Source of the DNA: Noviherbaspirillum humi
GTDB lineage: Bacteria > Pseudomonadota > Gammaproteobacteria > Burkholderiales > Burkholderiaceae_D
DNA: 64,000 nt
Direction of reading: 5' to 3'
Assembly (NCBI RefSeq): GCF_900188095.1
Contig: NZ_FZOT01000003.1
Coordinates: 186,001 to 250,000, forward strand
Shown: positions 42,825 to 52,028 of the stretch, one piece after another
Position numbering within the stretch: the stretch's first letter is position 1
How the letters are laid out: the number at the start of each line of letters is the position of its first letter
Made by a program: the position numbers and the translations under genes
The notes under the pieces: model-generated
Told to the model about the DNA's origin: nothing
Seen by the model: only the letters and a program-made list of their open reading frames with translations
Database searches by the model: none

Positions 42825-44072
42825 ATGGCACTGTTTTCCCTGAACGGCTTCGACGTCCTGCGTCATCGCGATTTCACCCTTTACCTCGCCGCCCGCCTGC
42901 TGTCGACGCTCGCGGTGCAAATGCAAAGCGTCGCCATCGGCTGGCAAGTGTATGCGGCCACCGGCGATGTGTTCGACCTTGGCCTGATCGGGCTGGCGCA
43001 GTTCGCTCCGTTTCTGGTGCTGATCCTGCCGGCCGGCCACGTGGCGGACCGCTATGACCGCCGTTCCATCCTCACCGGCTGCATCGCCATGCAGCTGCTG
43101 TGCGGCGTGCTGCTGTATCTGCTCACCTGGTCCGGCCTGAAAGCGGTATGGCCGGTGTTCGCGGTACTGGCGCTGTTCGGCAGCGCCCGCGCCTTCATGA
43201 TGCCGGCAAGCCAGGCGATCCTGATCAACCTGGTGCCGTCGGAGAGCTTCGGCAAGGCGGTGGCGCTGAGTTCGTCGAGCTTCCATGTCGCGGTCATCGT
43301 CGGCCCGATGCTGGGCGGCCTGCTCTATCTGGCCGGGCCGATCGCGGTGTATGCCACGGTGGTCGCGCTGCTGCTGGCCTCGGTGGTCATGATGATGGGC
43401 GTGCGGGTAGCGCCGCAGGCGACCCGCCGCGAACCGGCCAGCTGGCATACCCTGCTTGAAGGCCTGCGCTTCGTCTGGTCCAAGCCGGTGGTGCTGGGCG
43501 CGATCTCGCTCGATCTCTTTGCGGTGCTGTTCGGCGGCGCCACCGCGCTGCTGCCGGCCTATGCCAGCGACGTGCTGCATGCCGGCCCGAGTACGCTCGG
43601 CCTGCTGCGCACCGCGCCGGCGGCGGGCGCCGCCCTCACCTCCATCGCGCTCGCCTTCTGGCCGATGACGCGCCGGGTCGGCTGGTGGATGTTCGGCGGC
43701 GTCGCGGTCTTCGGCCTGGCCACCGTGGTGCTGGGATTGACCGATCACGCGATGGTGGCATTGGTGGCCCTGCTGCTGATGGGCGCCGGCGACATGGTGA
43801 GCGTCTACATCCGCCACATCCTGGTCCAGTATGAAACGCCGGACGCGATCCGCGGCCGCGTCAGCGCCGTCAACTCGGTCTTCATCGGCGCCTCCAACGA
43901 ACTTGGCGAATTCGAGTCGGGCATCACCGCCGGCTGGTTCGGCCTGGTGCGGGCCTTGCTGCTGGGCGGCGCGGCCACCCTGGTGGTGACGGGATTATGG
44001 ATGCGGCTGTTTCCGATGCTGACGACGATGGACCGCTTCCCGCATGCGCAGAAGGACGAGCAGGCTGCCTGA
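42825..44072 (+). CDS. MFS transporter (EntS/MFS_3 type)
   Basis: 415 aa, 12 transmembrane helices. LRHRDFTLYLAARLLSTLAV, then GWQVYAATGD, GHVADRYDRRSIL and DAIRGRVSAVNSVFIGASNE are typical of the EntS-like exporter subgroup, as in the paralogue at 38069. The ribosome binding site is weak. Converges with the dehydrogenase gene (11-bp gap). Confidence 0.9.
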   Translation: MALFSLNGFDVLRHRDFTLYLAARLLSTLAVQMQSVAIGWQVYAATGDVFDLGLIGLAQFAPFLVLILPAGHVADRYDRRSILTGCIAMQLLCGVLLYLLTWSGLKAVWPVFAVLALFGSARAFMMPASQAILINLVPSESFGKAVALSSSSFHVAVIVGPMLGGLLYLAGPIAVYATVVALLLASVVMMMGVRVAPQATRREPASWHTLLEGLRFVWSKPVVLGAISLDLFAVLFGGATALLPAYASDVLHAGPSTLGLLRTAPAAGAALTSIALAFWPMTRRVGWWMFGGVAVFGLATVVLGLTDHAMVALVALLLMGAGDMVSVYIRHILVQYETPDAIRGRVSAVNSVFIGASNELGEFESGITAGWFGLVRALLLGGAATLVVTGLWMRLFPMLTTMDRFPHAQKDEQAA

Positions 44073-44083
44073 CGCAACGCGGT

Positions 44084-44980
44084 TCAATGTCCGTCGCCCG
44101 GATCGAGTCCCGCATCCTCCGCCACATTCAGCGCCGCCGCGGTCCAGTCCAGATCGGCGCGGCCCTTAGCGACCGCAGCGAGATAACGGCCCTGCATCAG
44201 CGCCGCCAGCGGCATCGGCACCTGCGCCCGCGCGGCGGCGCCGAGCACCAGGTTCGCATCCTTCAAGCCGAGCGACAGTTTGAAGCGCGCCGGCCGGTAG
44301 GCATGGGCGGCGATCTGCTTGCCGTAGTTGACGAACAGCGGCGCGGGGAAGATCGATTGCGTCAGTACCTCCATCGTCTTCTCGCGCGGCACGCCATGCT
44401 TTTCGCCAAGCGTCATCGCCTCCGCCATGGCCTCGATCACGCTCATGATCATGAAATTGCCGCCGAGCTTGATGATGTTCGCATGCACCGGTTCTTCGCC
44501 CAGCGGAAACACCTTCTGCCCCATCGCTTCCAGCGCCGGCCGCACCCGCTCGCAGGCGGCCGCCGGCCCGGCGCAGAGCACGAACAGCATTTTCGCCGCC
44601 GCCGCATCCGGCCGGCCGAACACCGGCGCCGCCACATAGTGGCTGCCGCGCGCCCGGTGCAGCTCGGCCAGCCGCGCCGACAGCGCCGGCGAGATGGTGC
44701 TCATCGAGACATGCACGCCGCCGGGGCCGAGCTTCTCCAGTATTCCATCCGGCCCCAGCACCACGCTCTCCAGCGCCGCATCGTCGGCCACCATGGTGAT
44801 CGCCACGCCGTCGGCCGATACCGCGTCGGCCGGCCGCCCCGCCTGGCGCGCCCCCTGGCTTGCCAGTCCCTCGCCCTTCTCCCTCGAGCGGTTCCAGATG
44901 GCAAGCGCGTGTCCTGCCTTCAGCAGGTTTTCCGCCATGGGATACCCCATGCTGCCCAGACCGATGAAGCCGATTTCCAT
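44084..44980 (-). CDS. Beta-hydroxyacid dehydrogenase family NAD(P)-dependent oxidoreductase
   Basis: 298 aa. The start MEIGFIGLGSMGYPMAENLL has GLGSMG at 7-12 and the family N-terminal signature. The catalytic lysine lies in NIIKLGGNFM. Members reduce succinic semialdehyde/glyoxylate or oxidise 3-hydroxyisobutyrate/tartronate; substrate not resolvable. AAGGAGACGGAG precedes the ATG. Monocistronic. Confidence 0.9.
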   Translation of the reverse strand: MEIGFIGLGSMGYPMAENLLKAGHALAIWNRSREKGEGLASQGARQAGRPADAVSADGVAITMVADDAALESVVLGPDGILEKLGPGGVHVSMSTISPALSARLAELHRARGSHYVAAPVFGRPDAAAAKMLFVLCAGPAAACERVRPALEAMGQKVFPLGEEPVHANIIKLGGNFMIMSVIEAMAEAMTLGEKHGVPREKTMEVLTQSIFPAPLFVNYGKQIAAHAYRPARFKLSLGLKDANLVLGAAARAQVPMPLAALMQGRYLAAVAKGRADLDWTAAALNVAEDAGLDPGDGH

Positions 44981-45187
44981 CTCCGTCTCCTTGACGATAT
45001 GTCACCCTTTGTAAGATCGGTTGTGGACATGGCAAGGTTCCCGCGATGATGCACGCCGCGATGCATGCCGCCGGTCAACCACCACAGGCGCGGCGCTGGC
45101 CGACAGAAACTCTGCGCGCCGAACGTTGTCAACATTGCACCCAAGCCGTCGAAAGACACCCCCGAACCTAACCAGGAAGAACAAGCC

Positions 45188-45583
45188 ATGAAAAGAACAC
45201 TACGCACCGCCTTGGTTTATCTCGCCATCTCGACCTCCACTTTCGTCGGCTTCACGCAATCGGTGCAGGCCGCGATGATCGGCACCGAGCAGATCCAGGC
45301 CGCCGCCAGCGCGCAGCAGAACCGCGAGAAGATTGCCGCCGCCATGAATCGTCCGGAGGTCATGGCGCAGCTTGAAAGCATGGGCGTGAACCGCGCCGAC
45401 GCCGAAGCCCGCGTGGCGGCGCTGACCGATGCCGAGGCCGCCCAGCTGGCCGGCCAGATCGACAGCCTGCCGGCCGGCGGCGACGTGCTCGGCGCGCTGG
45501 TGCTGATCTTCGTCGTGCTGCTGGTGACCGACATCCTCGGCCTGACCAAGGTCTTCCCCTTCACCCGCTCGGTGCGCCGCTGA
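45188..45583 (+). CDS. PA2779-family protein
   Basis: 131 aa: signal peptide (ending VQAA, about 29), a helical periplasmic domain with the conserved AAAMNRPEVMAQLESMGVNRAD-type region (about 54-75), and a C-terminal transmembrane helix (VLGALVLIFVVLLVTDILG) with a basic tail. This is the PA2779-family pattern, always next to a PA2778-type C39 peptidase. AACCAGGAAGAACAAGCC precedes the ATG. Function is not established. Confidence 0.88.
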   Translation: MKRTLRTALVYLAISTSTFVGFTQSVQAAMIGTEQIQAAASAQQNREKIAAAMNRPEVMAQLESMGVNRADAEARVAALTDAEAAQLAGQIDSLPAGGDVLGALVLIFVVLLVTDILGLTKVFPFTRSVRR

Positions 45584-45597
45584 TCCGGGGGGAAACG

Positions 45598-46557
45598 ATG
45601 GCCAAGCCTTGGCAGGCGCTGAGGCTTGCCCTGCTGTTGCTGCTGCTTGCGCTGGGCGGCTGCGCCACCCAGACGGCCGCCCTGCGCGAACAGCCGCTGT
45701 CCGGCCTGCCGCGTCGGGCGGAACTGGCGGCCACGCCTTTCTTCGCCCAGGAACGCTACCAGTGCGGACCGGCGGCCCTGGCCATGGTGCTGCAGGCATC
45801 GGGCCAGCCGGTATCGCCGGAGGAATTGGTGCCGCAGGTCTATGTGCCGCAGCGCCAGGGCAGCCTGGCGCCGGAGATGCTCGCCGCCGGCCGCCGCAAC
45901 GGCGCGGTGGCGGTGCCGATCGCCCCTAAGCTTTCCAGCCTGCTGCAGGAAGTGGCGGCCGGCAACCCGGTGGTCATCCTGCAAAATCTCAGCCTGCCCA
46001 TTTCTCCGCTGTGGCACTACGCGGTGGTGATCGGCTACAACCTCGACGATGAAGAGCTCATCCTGCGCTCCGGCACCACCGAGCGCCAGGTCATGGCCAT
46101 GTCCACCTTCGAGCACACCTGGGCCCGCGGCGACTACTGGGGCATGGTGGCGCTGCCGCCCGGCCGGCTGCCGGCGAGCGTCGATGAAGCCGGCGTTGCC
46201 GAGGCGCTGGTGGGCTTCGAGAAATCGGCGCCGCCGCAGCGTTCCCGCCTGGCTTACGACGCAGCCCTGAAGCGCTGGCCGCGCAATCTCACGCTGCAGC
46301 TCGGCAGCGGCAATGCCGCCTATGCCGCCGGCGACCTGCCCGCGGCGATCGATGCCTTCACCCGCGCCAGCCAGGACCACCCGGACAGCGCGCCCGCCTT
46401 CAACAACCTCGCGTCCGCGCTGGCGGAAGCCGGGAAGCTGGATGAGGCGCGCGCCGCCGCCGAAAAGGCGGTGGCCATCGGCGGACCCTGGCGCGAAGCG
46501 GCGCTCGGCACCCTGGCCGACATCCGGGCCCGGCAAGCCACTCCCACGATGCGCTGA
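45598..46557 (+). CDS. PA2778-family C39-like cysteine peptidase lipoprotein with TPR
   Basis: 319 aa. Lipobox LGGC at 19-22. A papain-like C39 domain follows with catalytic Cys56 in QCGPAAL and His140 in WHYAVVIGY. C-terminal TPR-like repeats are at about 230-310 (WPRNLTLQLGSGNAAYAAGD, PAFNNLASALAEAGKLDEAR). Located 14 nt behind the PA2779-type gene, it forms a two-gene unit. C39 relatives cut leader peptides at Gly-Gly sites; here the domain would face the periplasm. The partner PA2779-type protein may be substrate or anchor. Reaction inferred. Confidence 0.9.
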   Translation: MAKPWQALRLALLLLLLALGGCATQTAALREQPLSGLPRRAELAATPFFAQERYQCGPAALAMVLQASGQPVSPEELVPQVYVPQRQGSLAPEMLAAGRRNGAVAVPIAPKLSSLLQEVAAGNPVVILQNLSLPISPLWHYAVVIGYNLDDEELILRSGTTERQVMAMSTFEHTWARGDYWGMVALPPGRLPASVDEAGVAEALVGFEKSAPPQRSRLAYDAALKRWPRNLTLQLGSGNAAYAAGDLPAAIDAFTRASQDHPDSAPAFNNLASALAEAGKLDEARAAAEKAVAIGGPWREAALGTLADIRARQATPTMR

Positions 46558-46620
46558 ACCGGCATGAGCGACGGAAGGCGGCCGATATAATCAGGCCGTC
46601 CCTCTTTCGAAAGACCGCTC

Positions 46621-47124
46621 ATGCATCGGCTTCATCTTCCCCTTCTCTGCGCCCTCGTTCTGCTTGCGCCGGCCCATGCCCAGCATGCGCATCACCCCGA
46701 CGGGCAGCGGCAGGCGGAAGTGGCGCAACGCGGCGCCGACGTCATGCCCTTCGATCTCGCCGCCACCACGCATGTCTTCACCAAGACGGCCAGCGGCGGC
46801 ATCCAGCGCGTCATCGCCAGGCGGGCTGGCGATGCGAAGCAGGTCAGGCTGGTGCGCGCGCATCTGCGCGACATCCAGGCGCGCTTCCGGCGCGGCGACT
46901 TTTCCGGTCCGGAGCACATTCATGGCGCCGGCATGCCGGGCCTGGCAACGCTCAAGCAGGCACGGCCGGGACAGGTCCAGGTGGATTACCGCGAGGTGAC
47001 GGGCGGCGCTGAACTGGCCTACCGCACCGGCGATGCCCAGCTGGTTCATACCATTCATGCCTGGTTCGATGCGCAATTGTCGGACCATGGGCATGACGCG
47101 GTCGAGGGACACGCGCATCGCTGA
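46621..47124 (+). CDS. Hypothetical His-rich periplasmic protein, 167 aa
   Basis: Signal peptide (MHRLHLPLLCALVLLAPAHA, cleavage about 20). His clusters occur at both ends (HAHHPDG; HGHDAVEGHAHR), suggesting metal binding. The central region FDLAATTHVFTKTASGGIQR and HLRDIQARFRRGDFSGPEHI looks conserved. Similar proteins are often mislabelled as aspartate carbamoyltransferase; nothing here supports that. 63 nt after the peptidase gene, perhaps in the same transcript. Confidence 0.7.
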   Translation: MHRLHLPLLCALVLLAPAHAQHAHHPDGQRQAEVAQRGADVMPFDLAATTHVFTKTASGGIQRVIARRAGDAKQVRLVRAHLRDIQARFRRGDFSGPEHIHGAGMPGLATLKQARPGQVQVDYREVTGGAELAYRTGDAQLVHTIHAWFDAQLSDHGHDAVEGHAHR

Positions 47125-47220
47125 AGGCGCCAGGCGCCGCGGCGTGTCGTCATAATGAAATGCGAATTGCTTCGTTCGTGAAACGACGCGCCTGGTTTCA
47201 AATGGCGGCTCGATCGCACG

Positions 47221-48762
47221 ATGGAAACCAGCATGTCAATCCCAGCCGCCAGCAACTCGCCCGATATCGTCATTCGCACCGGCGCCCATGCCGTCATCGT
47301 CGATGAAGAAACGAAGCCGGCATCGCGCCTGGAGCCGGACTTCCTGCAACTGGCGAAGCCGGTCGGCTCGCTGCGTACCCAGATCCGCCTGCCGACCAGG
47401 GATGGCGAGAATGTGCTGGAATTCAAGGTGATCGATACCACCGGGCAGACCGGCTTCGACCGCAAGAGAAAAAGGATCGTCAACCCTTTCCTGCCTGGCG
47501 GCGCGGCCCTGGCCAGGGCCGGCTTCAATGTCGAACTCGAGGAGTCGGCGGCGCTGCGCCTGTTCGGCATGAACCCGGGCAGCGCGAATGCCGCCGACCC
47601 GCTCAACCTCACGCTGAAGAAAGGCATGGCGCTGAAGCTGGCCTACCGCAACCCGGCCAATCCGGCGCTGAACCTGGTGCTCGGCCTGGAACTGGACGGC
47701 CGGGTCAACATCAGCGAGCTGGCGGCGCGCATGACCGACCTTGCCCGTTTCCTCGCCCGCCAGGACCGCATGAATCGCCGGGACTTCAAGCTCTACCTGA
47801 ATGCCAAGCTGAATGCGCTGCTGGCGCCGGCGCTGCGCTTCGGCGGCAAGTTTTCCTTCGTCTACAACGTCAGCCCGCTGTTGAGCGCCGGCCTGAACCA
47901 GGCGCTCAGCGCCAGCGCGGGAACGCCGGCGGCGCCCTGGCTGCTTGGCGCCTCGCTGCTGGCCGACCTGTCGCATCAGACCGTCAGGCTGAATGCCCGC
48001 ATCGGCGTGGAGCTGTACTTCAAGAGCCCGAACGGCAACGTCGCCTCGGGCAGGCTGGACCGCAACGGTCAACCGGACATCTACATCCAGGGACGCGCGA
48101 ACGACGGCCGCGCCGTTACGCTGCAGGTGGACTGGATGGCGGCGCTGTTCGGCGACGCGGCGATCGATCCGCAGCGCCTGGAAAAGCTTGACGCCCTGCA
48201 GCGGCGCGGCTTCTCGCCCTATCAGGCGGCCGGCCTGATGCCCTTGCTGCGCCACATCGGCAAGTGGCCGCCCGACCTGCCCCTGCCGGACCCGGCAGCA
48301 CGCGGCAGACAGTTGCGCCAGCCGCTGCTGGAGGTGGCCGACCGTGTGTATGCCGCGCGCCATCTCTGGCTGGCGAAGCTGCTGCCGAACGCGCTTGCCG
48401 ACAGTCCGCGCCTGTTCAACGACCATGCACAGGCGACGCAGGCCGTCAGAAAGCTCTACTCGCAGACCCTGCTCCAGCTCGGCAAGGAAGAGGCCGGCAG
48501 GCTGGCGGATTTCCTCGCCAATCCGCAGGGGGTCAACTGGGGGCTGGAAGCAGTCCGCCAGCGCAATCTCCAGCGCTACGGCACGGTGCCGGCCGACGCC
48601 CGGCTGCTGTCCCGGCTCTCTTCCGCGCCGGCGAAATACCGGCTCGAGGACGGCGAACCGACGCGCATCATCAGCCGCGAAACCGGCCTTGCCTATCGCC
48701 TCAACTTCTTTCGCGACATGGTGGCGCCGTATCGCGAACATGCCGGACTGCTGAGAATTTGA
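47221..48762 (+). CDS. Orphan protein of unknown function, 513 aa
   Basis: No family recognised. No signal peptide or membrane segment. An N-terminal part (1-100) with beta-rich segments is followed by a region about 100-300 with repeated amphipathic segments (LNLTLKKGMALKLAYRNP, LNLVLGLELDGRVNISELA, LYLNAKLNALLAPALRFGG), as in a beta-barrel or beta-helix. The last 200 residues are helical. Start ATG 47221; Met5 (47233) is possible and no good ribosome binding site precedes either. Codon use resembles its neighbours. Confidence 0.75.
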   Translation: METSMSIPAASNSPDIVIRTGAHAVIVDEETKPASRLEPDFLQLAKPVGSLRTQIRLPTRDGENVLEFKVIDTTGQTGFDRKRKRIVNPFLPGGAALARAGFNVELEESAALRLFGMNPGSANAADPLNLTLKKGMALKLAYRNPANPALNLVLGLELDGRVNISELAARMTDLARFLARQDRMNRRDFKLYLNAKLNALLAPALRFGGKFSFVYNVSPLLSAGLNQALSASAGTPAAPWLLGASLLADLSHQTVRLNARIGVELYFKSPNGNVASGRLDRNGQPDIYIQGRANDGRAVTLQVDWMAALFGDAAIDPQRLEKLDALQRRGFSPYQAAGLMPLLRHIGKWPPDLPLPDPAARGRQLRQPLLEVADRVYAARHLWLAKLLPNALADSPRLFNDHAQATQAVRKLYSQTLLQLGKEEAGRLADFLANPQGVNWGLEAVRQRNLQRYGTVPADARLLSRLSSAPAKYRLEDGEPTRIISRETGLAYRLNFFRDMVAPYREHAGLLRI

Positions 48763-48930
48763 GTTCCACCGGGGGCCGGTTTGACGGATGAACAATTCCG
48801 TAACGAGACGGCATGACTGACTGGCAAAACCGCTTGCCGGGATGGCCATTTGGAGCGCGAGACCGGACATTTTCATTGACGCACGTCATCACCTATGCCA
48901 CCCTTTCGCTCGTTCTGAAAGGGAAGATTG

Positions 48931-49323
48931 ATGCTGAACCTCGATGTAATGAATTCGATAAGCGTGCTGGATGTCTACCTGACCATCACCGGCATGATGC
49001 TCATCGGCGAATGCCGCGAAACCTACATGCTGCAGAAGCTGGTGAAGCAGGAAGCCGGCGCCCAGGCCAGTTCCGCCGCCAAGCTTACTTCCGACATCAT
49101 GGCCGTCCTGGCGGTGTTCTCCATCGGCTTGTTCTACTGCGTGCTGTGGCCGGTGGCGATGCTGTTCGGCGAGCGCTTCACCACCAAGCTGCCCATCACC
49201 CTGCCGGTGCGCACCCACTTCTTCGACCTGCTGTTCTGGCGCGCCTCCTACGAGGACCTGCGCTTCCACTACGGCGACAGCATCAAGGGCATGGTCTCGA
49301 TGCTGAAGGACTTCCCCGGCTAA
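48931..49323 (+). CDS. Hypothetical membrane protein, 130 aa
   Basis: At least two transmembrane segments (about 12-28 and 55-80: IMAVLAVFSIGLFYCVLWPV). It ends with an aromatic soluble tail (FHYGDSIKGMVSMLKDFPG). AAAGGGAAGATTG precedes the ATG. No family recognised. Downstream is a convergent MFS gene. Confidence 0.65.
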   Translation: MLNLDVMNSISVLDVYLTITGMMLIGECRETYMLQKLVKQEAGAQASSAAKLTSDIMAVLAVFSIGLFYCVLWPVAMLFGERFTTKLPITLPVRTHFFDLLFWRASYEDLRFHYGDSIKGMVSMLKDFPG

Positions 49324-49355
49324 GCTTTTCGCCAGGCTTTTCTCATGCTCGCGTT

Positions 49356-50552
49356 CTACGCGAGCTGCACCGTGAGGCGCCGCCCGGCGCCCCAGCCCAC
49401 CATCATCGACAGCACGCCCACCGCAATGAAGAATCCGGCGGTGGCGTCCCAGCCGCCGGTCAGGTCATGCAGCAGGCCGGCGATGTAGGGACCGCTGGCC
49501 GCCATCGTGTATCCCACCAGCTGCGTCATGCCCGACAGCGCGCCGACCACATGATTGTTCGGCGAGCGCAGCACCACCAGCATGGTGCCGACGCTGAAGC
49601 AGCCGCCCTGCCCCAACCCCAGCACCACCGCCCATAGCCAGATCTGGCCCACCGGCGCATACATGCAGCCGAGCAGGCCGGCGATGGACAGGCCCATCAT
49701 CAGCAGGATCAGCGCGCGCTGGTCGCGCATGCGGGTGGCGATCGCCGGACCCGCCAGCGAAGTGATGAGCTGGGTCATGATCGACACCGACAGCACCGCG
49801 CCGGCGTTCACCGGGGCGAAGCCGCGGTCGATCAGGATGGAGGGGAGCCAGCTGAAGACGCAGTAGGCCAGCACCGATTGCAGTCCCATGTTGAGCGCCA
49901 CCTGCCAGGCCAGCGGGCTGGACCAGAGCCCTTTCATCGAGGGCCGCTGCGCCTGGCTGTCGACCGCCTTCGGACCGAAGCCGGTCCAGGCCACCGCCGC
50001 GATGAAGGCCGGGATCGCCCATACCATCAGCACCGCGCGCCAGCTGCCGCCGGCCAGGTTCTGGATCGGGACCGCGATGCCGGCGGCGGTGGCGGCGCCG
50101 AAGCACAGCGCCATGGTGTAGAGCCCGGTCATGAGTCCGACGCGGCTGGCGAAGTCGCGCTTGATGATCATCGGCAGCAGCACCATCACCGTGCCGATGC
50201 TGGCCCCGCACACCAGGGTGCCGGCCACCAGGCCGGTCAAGCCCATGGCGCCGCGCAGCAGGATGCCCGCCACCAGCGTCAGCAACGCGAAGAAGATGGT
50301 GCGCTCGGCGGTGAGGCGGCGCGCCAGGCGGGTGCCGAAGGGCGCGACTAGGCCGAACAGCAGCACCGGCAGCGTGGTCAGGCCGCCGGCCGCGGCGGCG
50401 GAAAGCCCGGTGTCGGCGCGTATGCTGCGCAACACCGGGGAGACGCCGGAAAGGGCGGGACGCAGATTGATGGAAACGAGGACGAGGGCCAGGGCCAGCA
50501 GCCACCAGGCGCTTTGCCGGGACTGGGAAGAAACGTTGTCGGAAGATGTCAT
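49356..50552 (-). CDS. CynX/NimT-family MFS transporter
   Basis: 398 aa with 12 hydrophobic segments. NLRPALSGVSPVLRSIRADTGLS at the start is the family hallmark, and the PLPI-type loops fit. CynX-type permeases move cyanate or nitroimidazoles, but most members have unknown substrates. Ends only 33 bp from the gene at 48931 (convergent). 57 bp downstream of the next MFS gene on the same strand. Confidence 0.9.
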   Translation of the reverse strand: MTSSDNVSSQSRQSAWWLLALALVLVSINLRPALSGVSPVLRSIRADTGLSAAAAGGLTTLPVLLFGLVAPFGTRLARRLTAERTIFFALLTLVAGILLRGAMGLTGLVAGTLVCGASIGTVMVLLPMIIKRDFASRVGLMTGLYTMALCFGAATAAGIAVPIQNLAGGSWRAVLMVWAIPAFIAAVAWTGFGPKAVDSQAQRPSMKGLWSSPLAWQVALNMGLQSVLAYCVFSWLPSILIDRGFAPVNAGAVLSVSIMTQLITSLAGPAIATRMRDQRALILLMMGLSIAGLLGCMYAPVGQIWLWAVVLGLGQGGCFSVGTMLVVLRSPNNHVVGALSGMTQLVGYTMAASGPYIAGLLHDLTGGWDATAGFFIAVGVLSMMVGWGAGRRLTVQLA

Positions 50553-50608
50553 CCCGATATTGTCGCGTACATCCGGCCGCTCTGCAGGCCGCCGCACTTG
50601 ATGCGGAG

Positions 50609-52021
50609 CTAGCGCAGGCTGGCCACCTCTTCCAGCGGCCGCCGTTCCGCATTCACCGCATGGCGCCGCGCCAGCAGCGCCGCCATGAATGCCAGCACCG
50701 CGCCGAGCGCGTAGCCCATCGCCACCGAAGTGCGGCTGCCGCTGTCGATCAGCCAGCCGAACAGCACCGGCGCAAGGAAGCCGCCGGTGCCGGTGCCGAT
50801 GGCGTAGAAGATCGAGATCGCCAGCGCCCGCATCTCCAGCGGGAACACCTCGCTCACGGTGAGATAGGCGGAACTGGCGGCGGTGGAAGCGACGAAGAAC
50901 ACCGCCGTCCAGCACAGCGCCAGCGTCAGCGCGTTCAGCCAGCCGGCCATGAAGGCCCAGCCGGTGAGCGCGAGGCCGATGCCGGTGATGAGGAAGGTGA
51001 GGAAGATCATGCGGCGGCGCCCGAGGCTGTCGAACAGCGGGCCGAGCAGCAGGGGGCCGAGCACGTTGCCGAGGGCGAAGGGAAAGATGTAAAGCGCGAC
51101 CCGGTTGTCGGCAACGGCGTAGAAGCGGGTCAGGACCAGCGAATAGGTGAAGAAGATGGCGTTGTAGACGAAGGCCTGGGCCACCATCATGGCCAGCACC
51201 ACCAGGCTGCGCATGCGGTAGCGATGCAGCAGCACCGCACCGACCTCGCGCCAGCCCGGCGCGCCGCGCGCCGCTTCATGGCCGCCCGCCTGCACCGGCG
51301 CGAGTTCGCCGTGCTGGCGCCGCACTTCTTCCTCGATGGCGGCGACGATGCGATGCGCCTCTTCGCGCCGGCCATGCATCAGCAGCCAGCGCGGACTTTC
51401 CGGCACATGCCGGCGCACCAGGATGATGGCCACCGCCAGCAGCGCGCCGAGGATGAAGCAGGCGCGCCAGCCGAGGGCCGGCCCCAGCACCCGCTCGTCC
51501 AGCAGCACCAGGCTCAGCCCTGCGCCGAGCGCCGCGCCTATCCAGAAGCTGGCATTGATGGCGAGGTTGACACGCCCGCGCACCCGCGCCGGGATCAGTT
51601 CGTCGATGGCGGAATTGATGGCTGCATACTCGCCGCCGATGCCGAGGCCGGTGATGAAGCGACACACCGAGAGGAACAGGAAGCCGTCGGCGAAGGCGGT
51701 GGCCAGGGTGGCGGCCATGTACACCGCCAGGGTCAGCATGAACAGCTTCTTGCGGCCAAGCCGGTCGGTGAGGCGGCCGAACAGCAGCGCGCCGATCACC
51801 GCGCCGCCGATGTAGAGCGAGCCGGTCCAGCCGACCTGGGCCGCCGTCAGGCCAAGCGTGTCCGGCCGCTCCAGCACGCTGCCGATGGAACCGATCAGCG
51901 TCACTTCCAGGCCGTCCAGCACCCAGGCGATGCCGAGCGCCAGCACCACCCGCCAGTGCCACGCCGACCACGGCAGGCGGTCGAGCCGCGCCGGGATGGG
52001 GCTTGCCGCCGATATCGTCAT
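50609..52021 (-). CDS. MFS transporter (sugar-porter/SP-like, DHA group)
   Basis: 470 aa. AWVLDGLEVTLIGSIG in helix 1 and GRLTDRLGRKKLFMLTL after helix 2 are clear. R-x3-G-x-G-x2-GEY (RFITGLGIGGEYAAINSA) is the sugar-porter-like signature, followed by PESPRWL in the central loop. Substrate probably an organic acid or metabolite. The stop of nadE lies 8 bp upstream, so the two are likely one transcript. Confidence 0.9.
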   Translation of the reverse strand: MTISAASPIPARLDRLPWSAWHWRVVLALGIAWVLDGLEVTLIGSIGSVLERPDTLGLTAAQVGWTGSLYIGGAVIGALLFGRLTDRLGRKKLFMLTLAVYMAATLATAFADGFLFLSVCRFITGLGIGGEYAAINSAIDELIPARVRGRVNLAINASFWIGAALGAGLSLVLLDERVLGPALGWRACFILGALLAVAIILVRRHVPESPRWLLMHGRREEAHRIVAAIEEEVRRQHGELAPVQAGGHEAARGAPGWREVGAVLLHRYRMRSLVVLAMMVAQAFVYNAIFFTYSLVLTRFYAVADNRVALYIFPFALGNVLGPLLLGPLFDSLGRRRMIFLTFLITGIGLALTGWAFMAGWLNALTLALCWTAVFFVASTAASSAYLTVSEVFPLEMRALAISIFYAIGTGTGGFLAPVLFGWLIDSGSRTSVAMGYALGAVLAFMAALLARRHAVNAERRPLEEVASLR

Positions 52022-52028
52022 GGCGGCG

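Noticed and set aside
49349-49367. GCTCGCG-TTCTA-CGCGAGC hairpin between the 130-aa gene and the MFS gene
   Set aside because: Perfect stem but no T tract, and it overlaps the last codons of the MFS gene; not called as a terminator.
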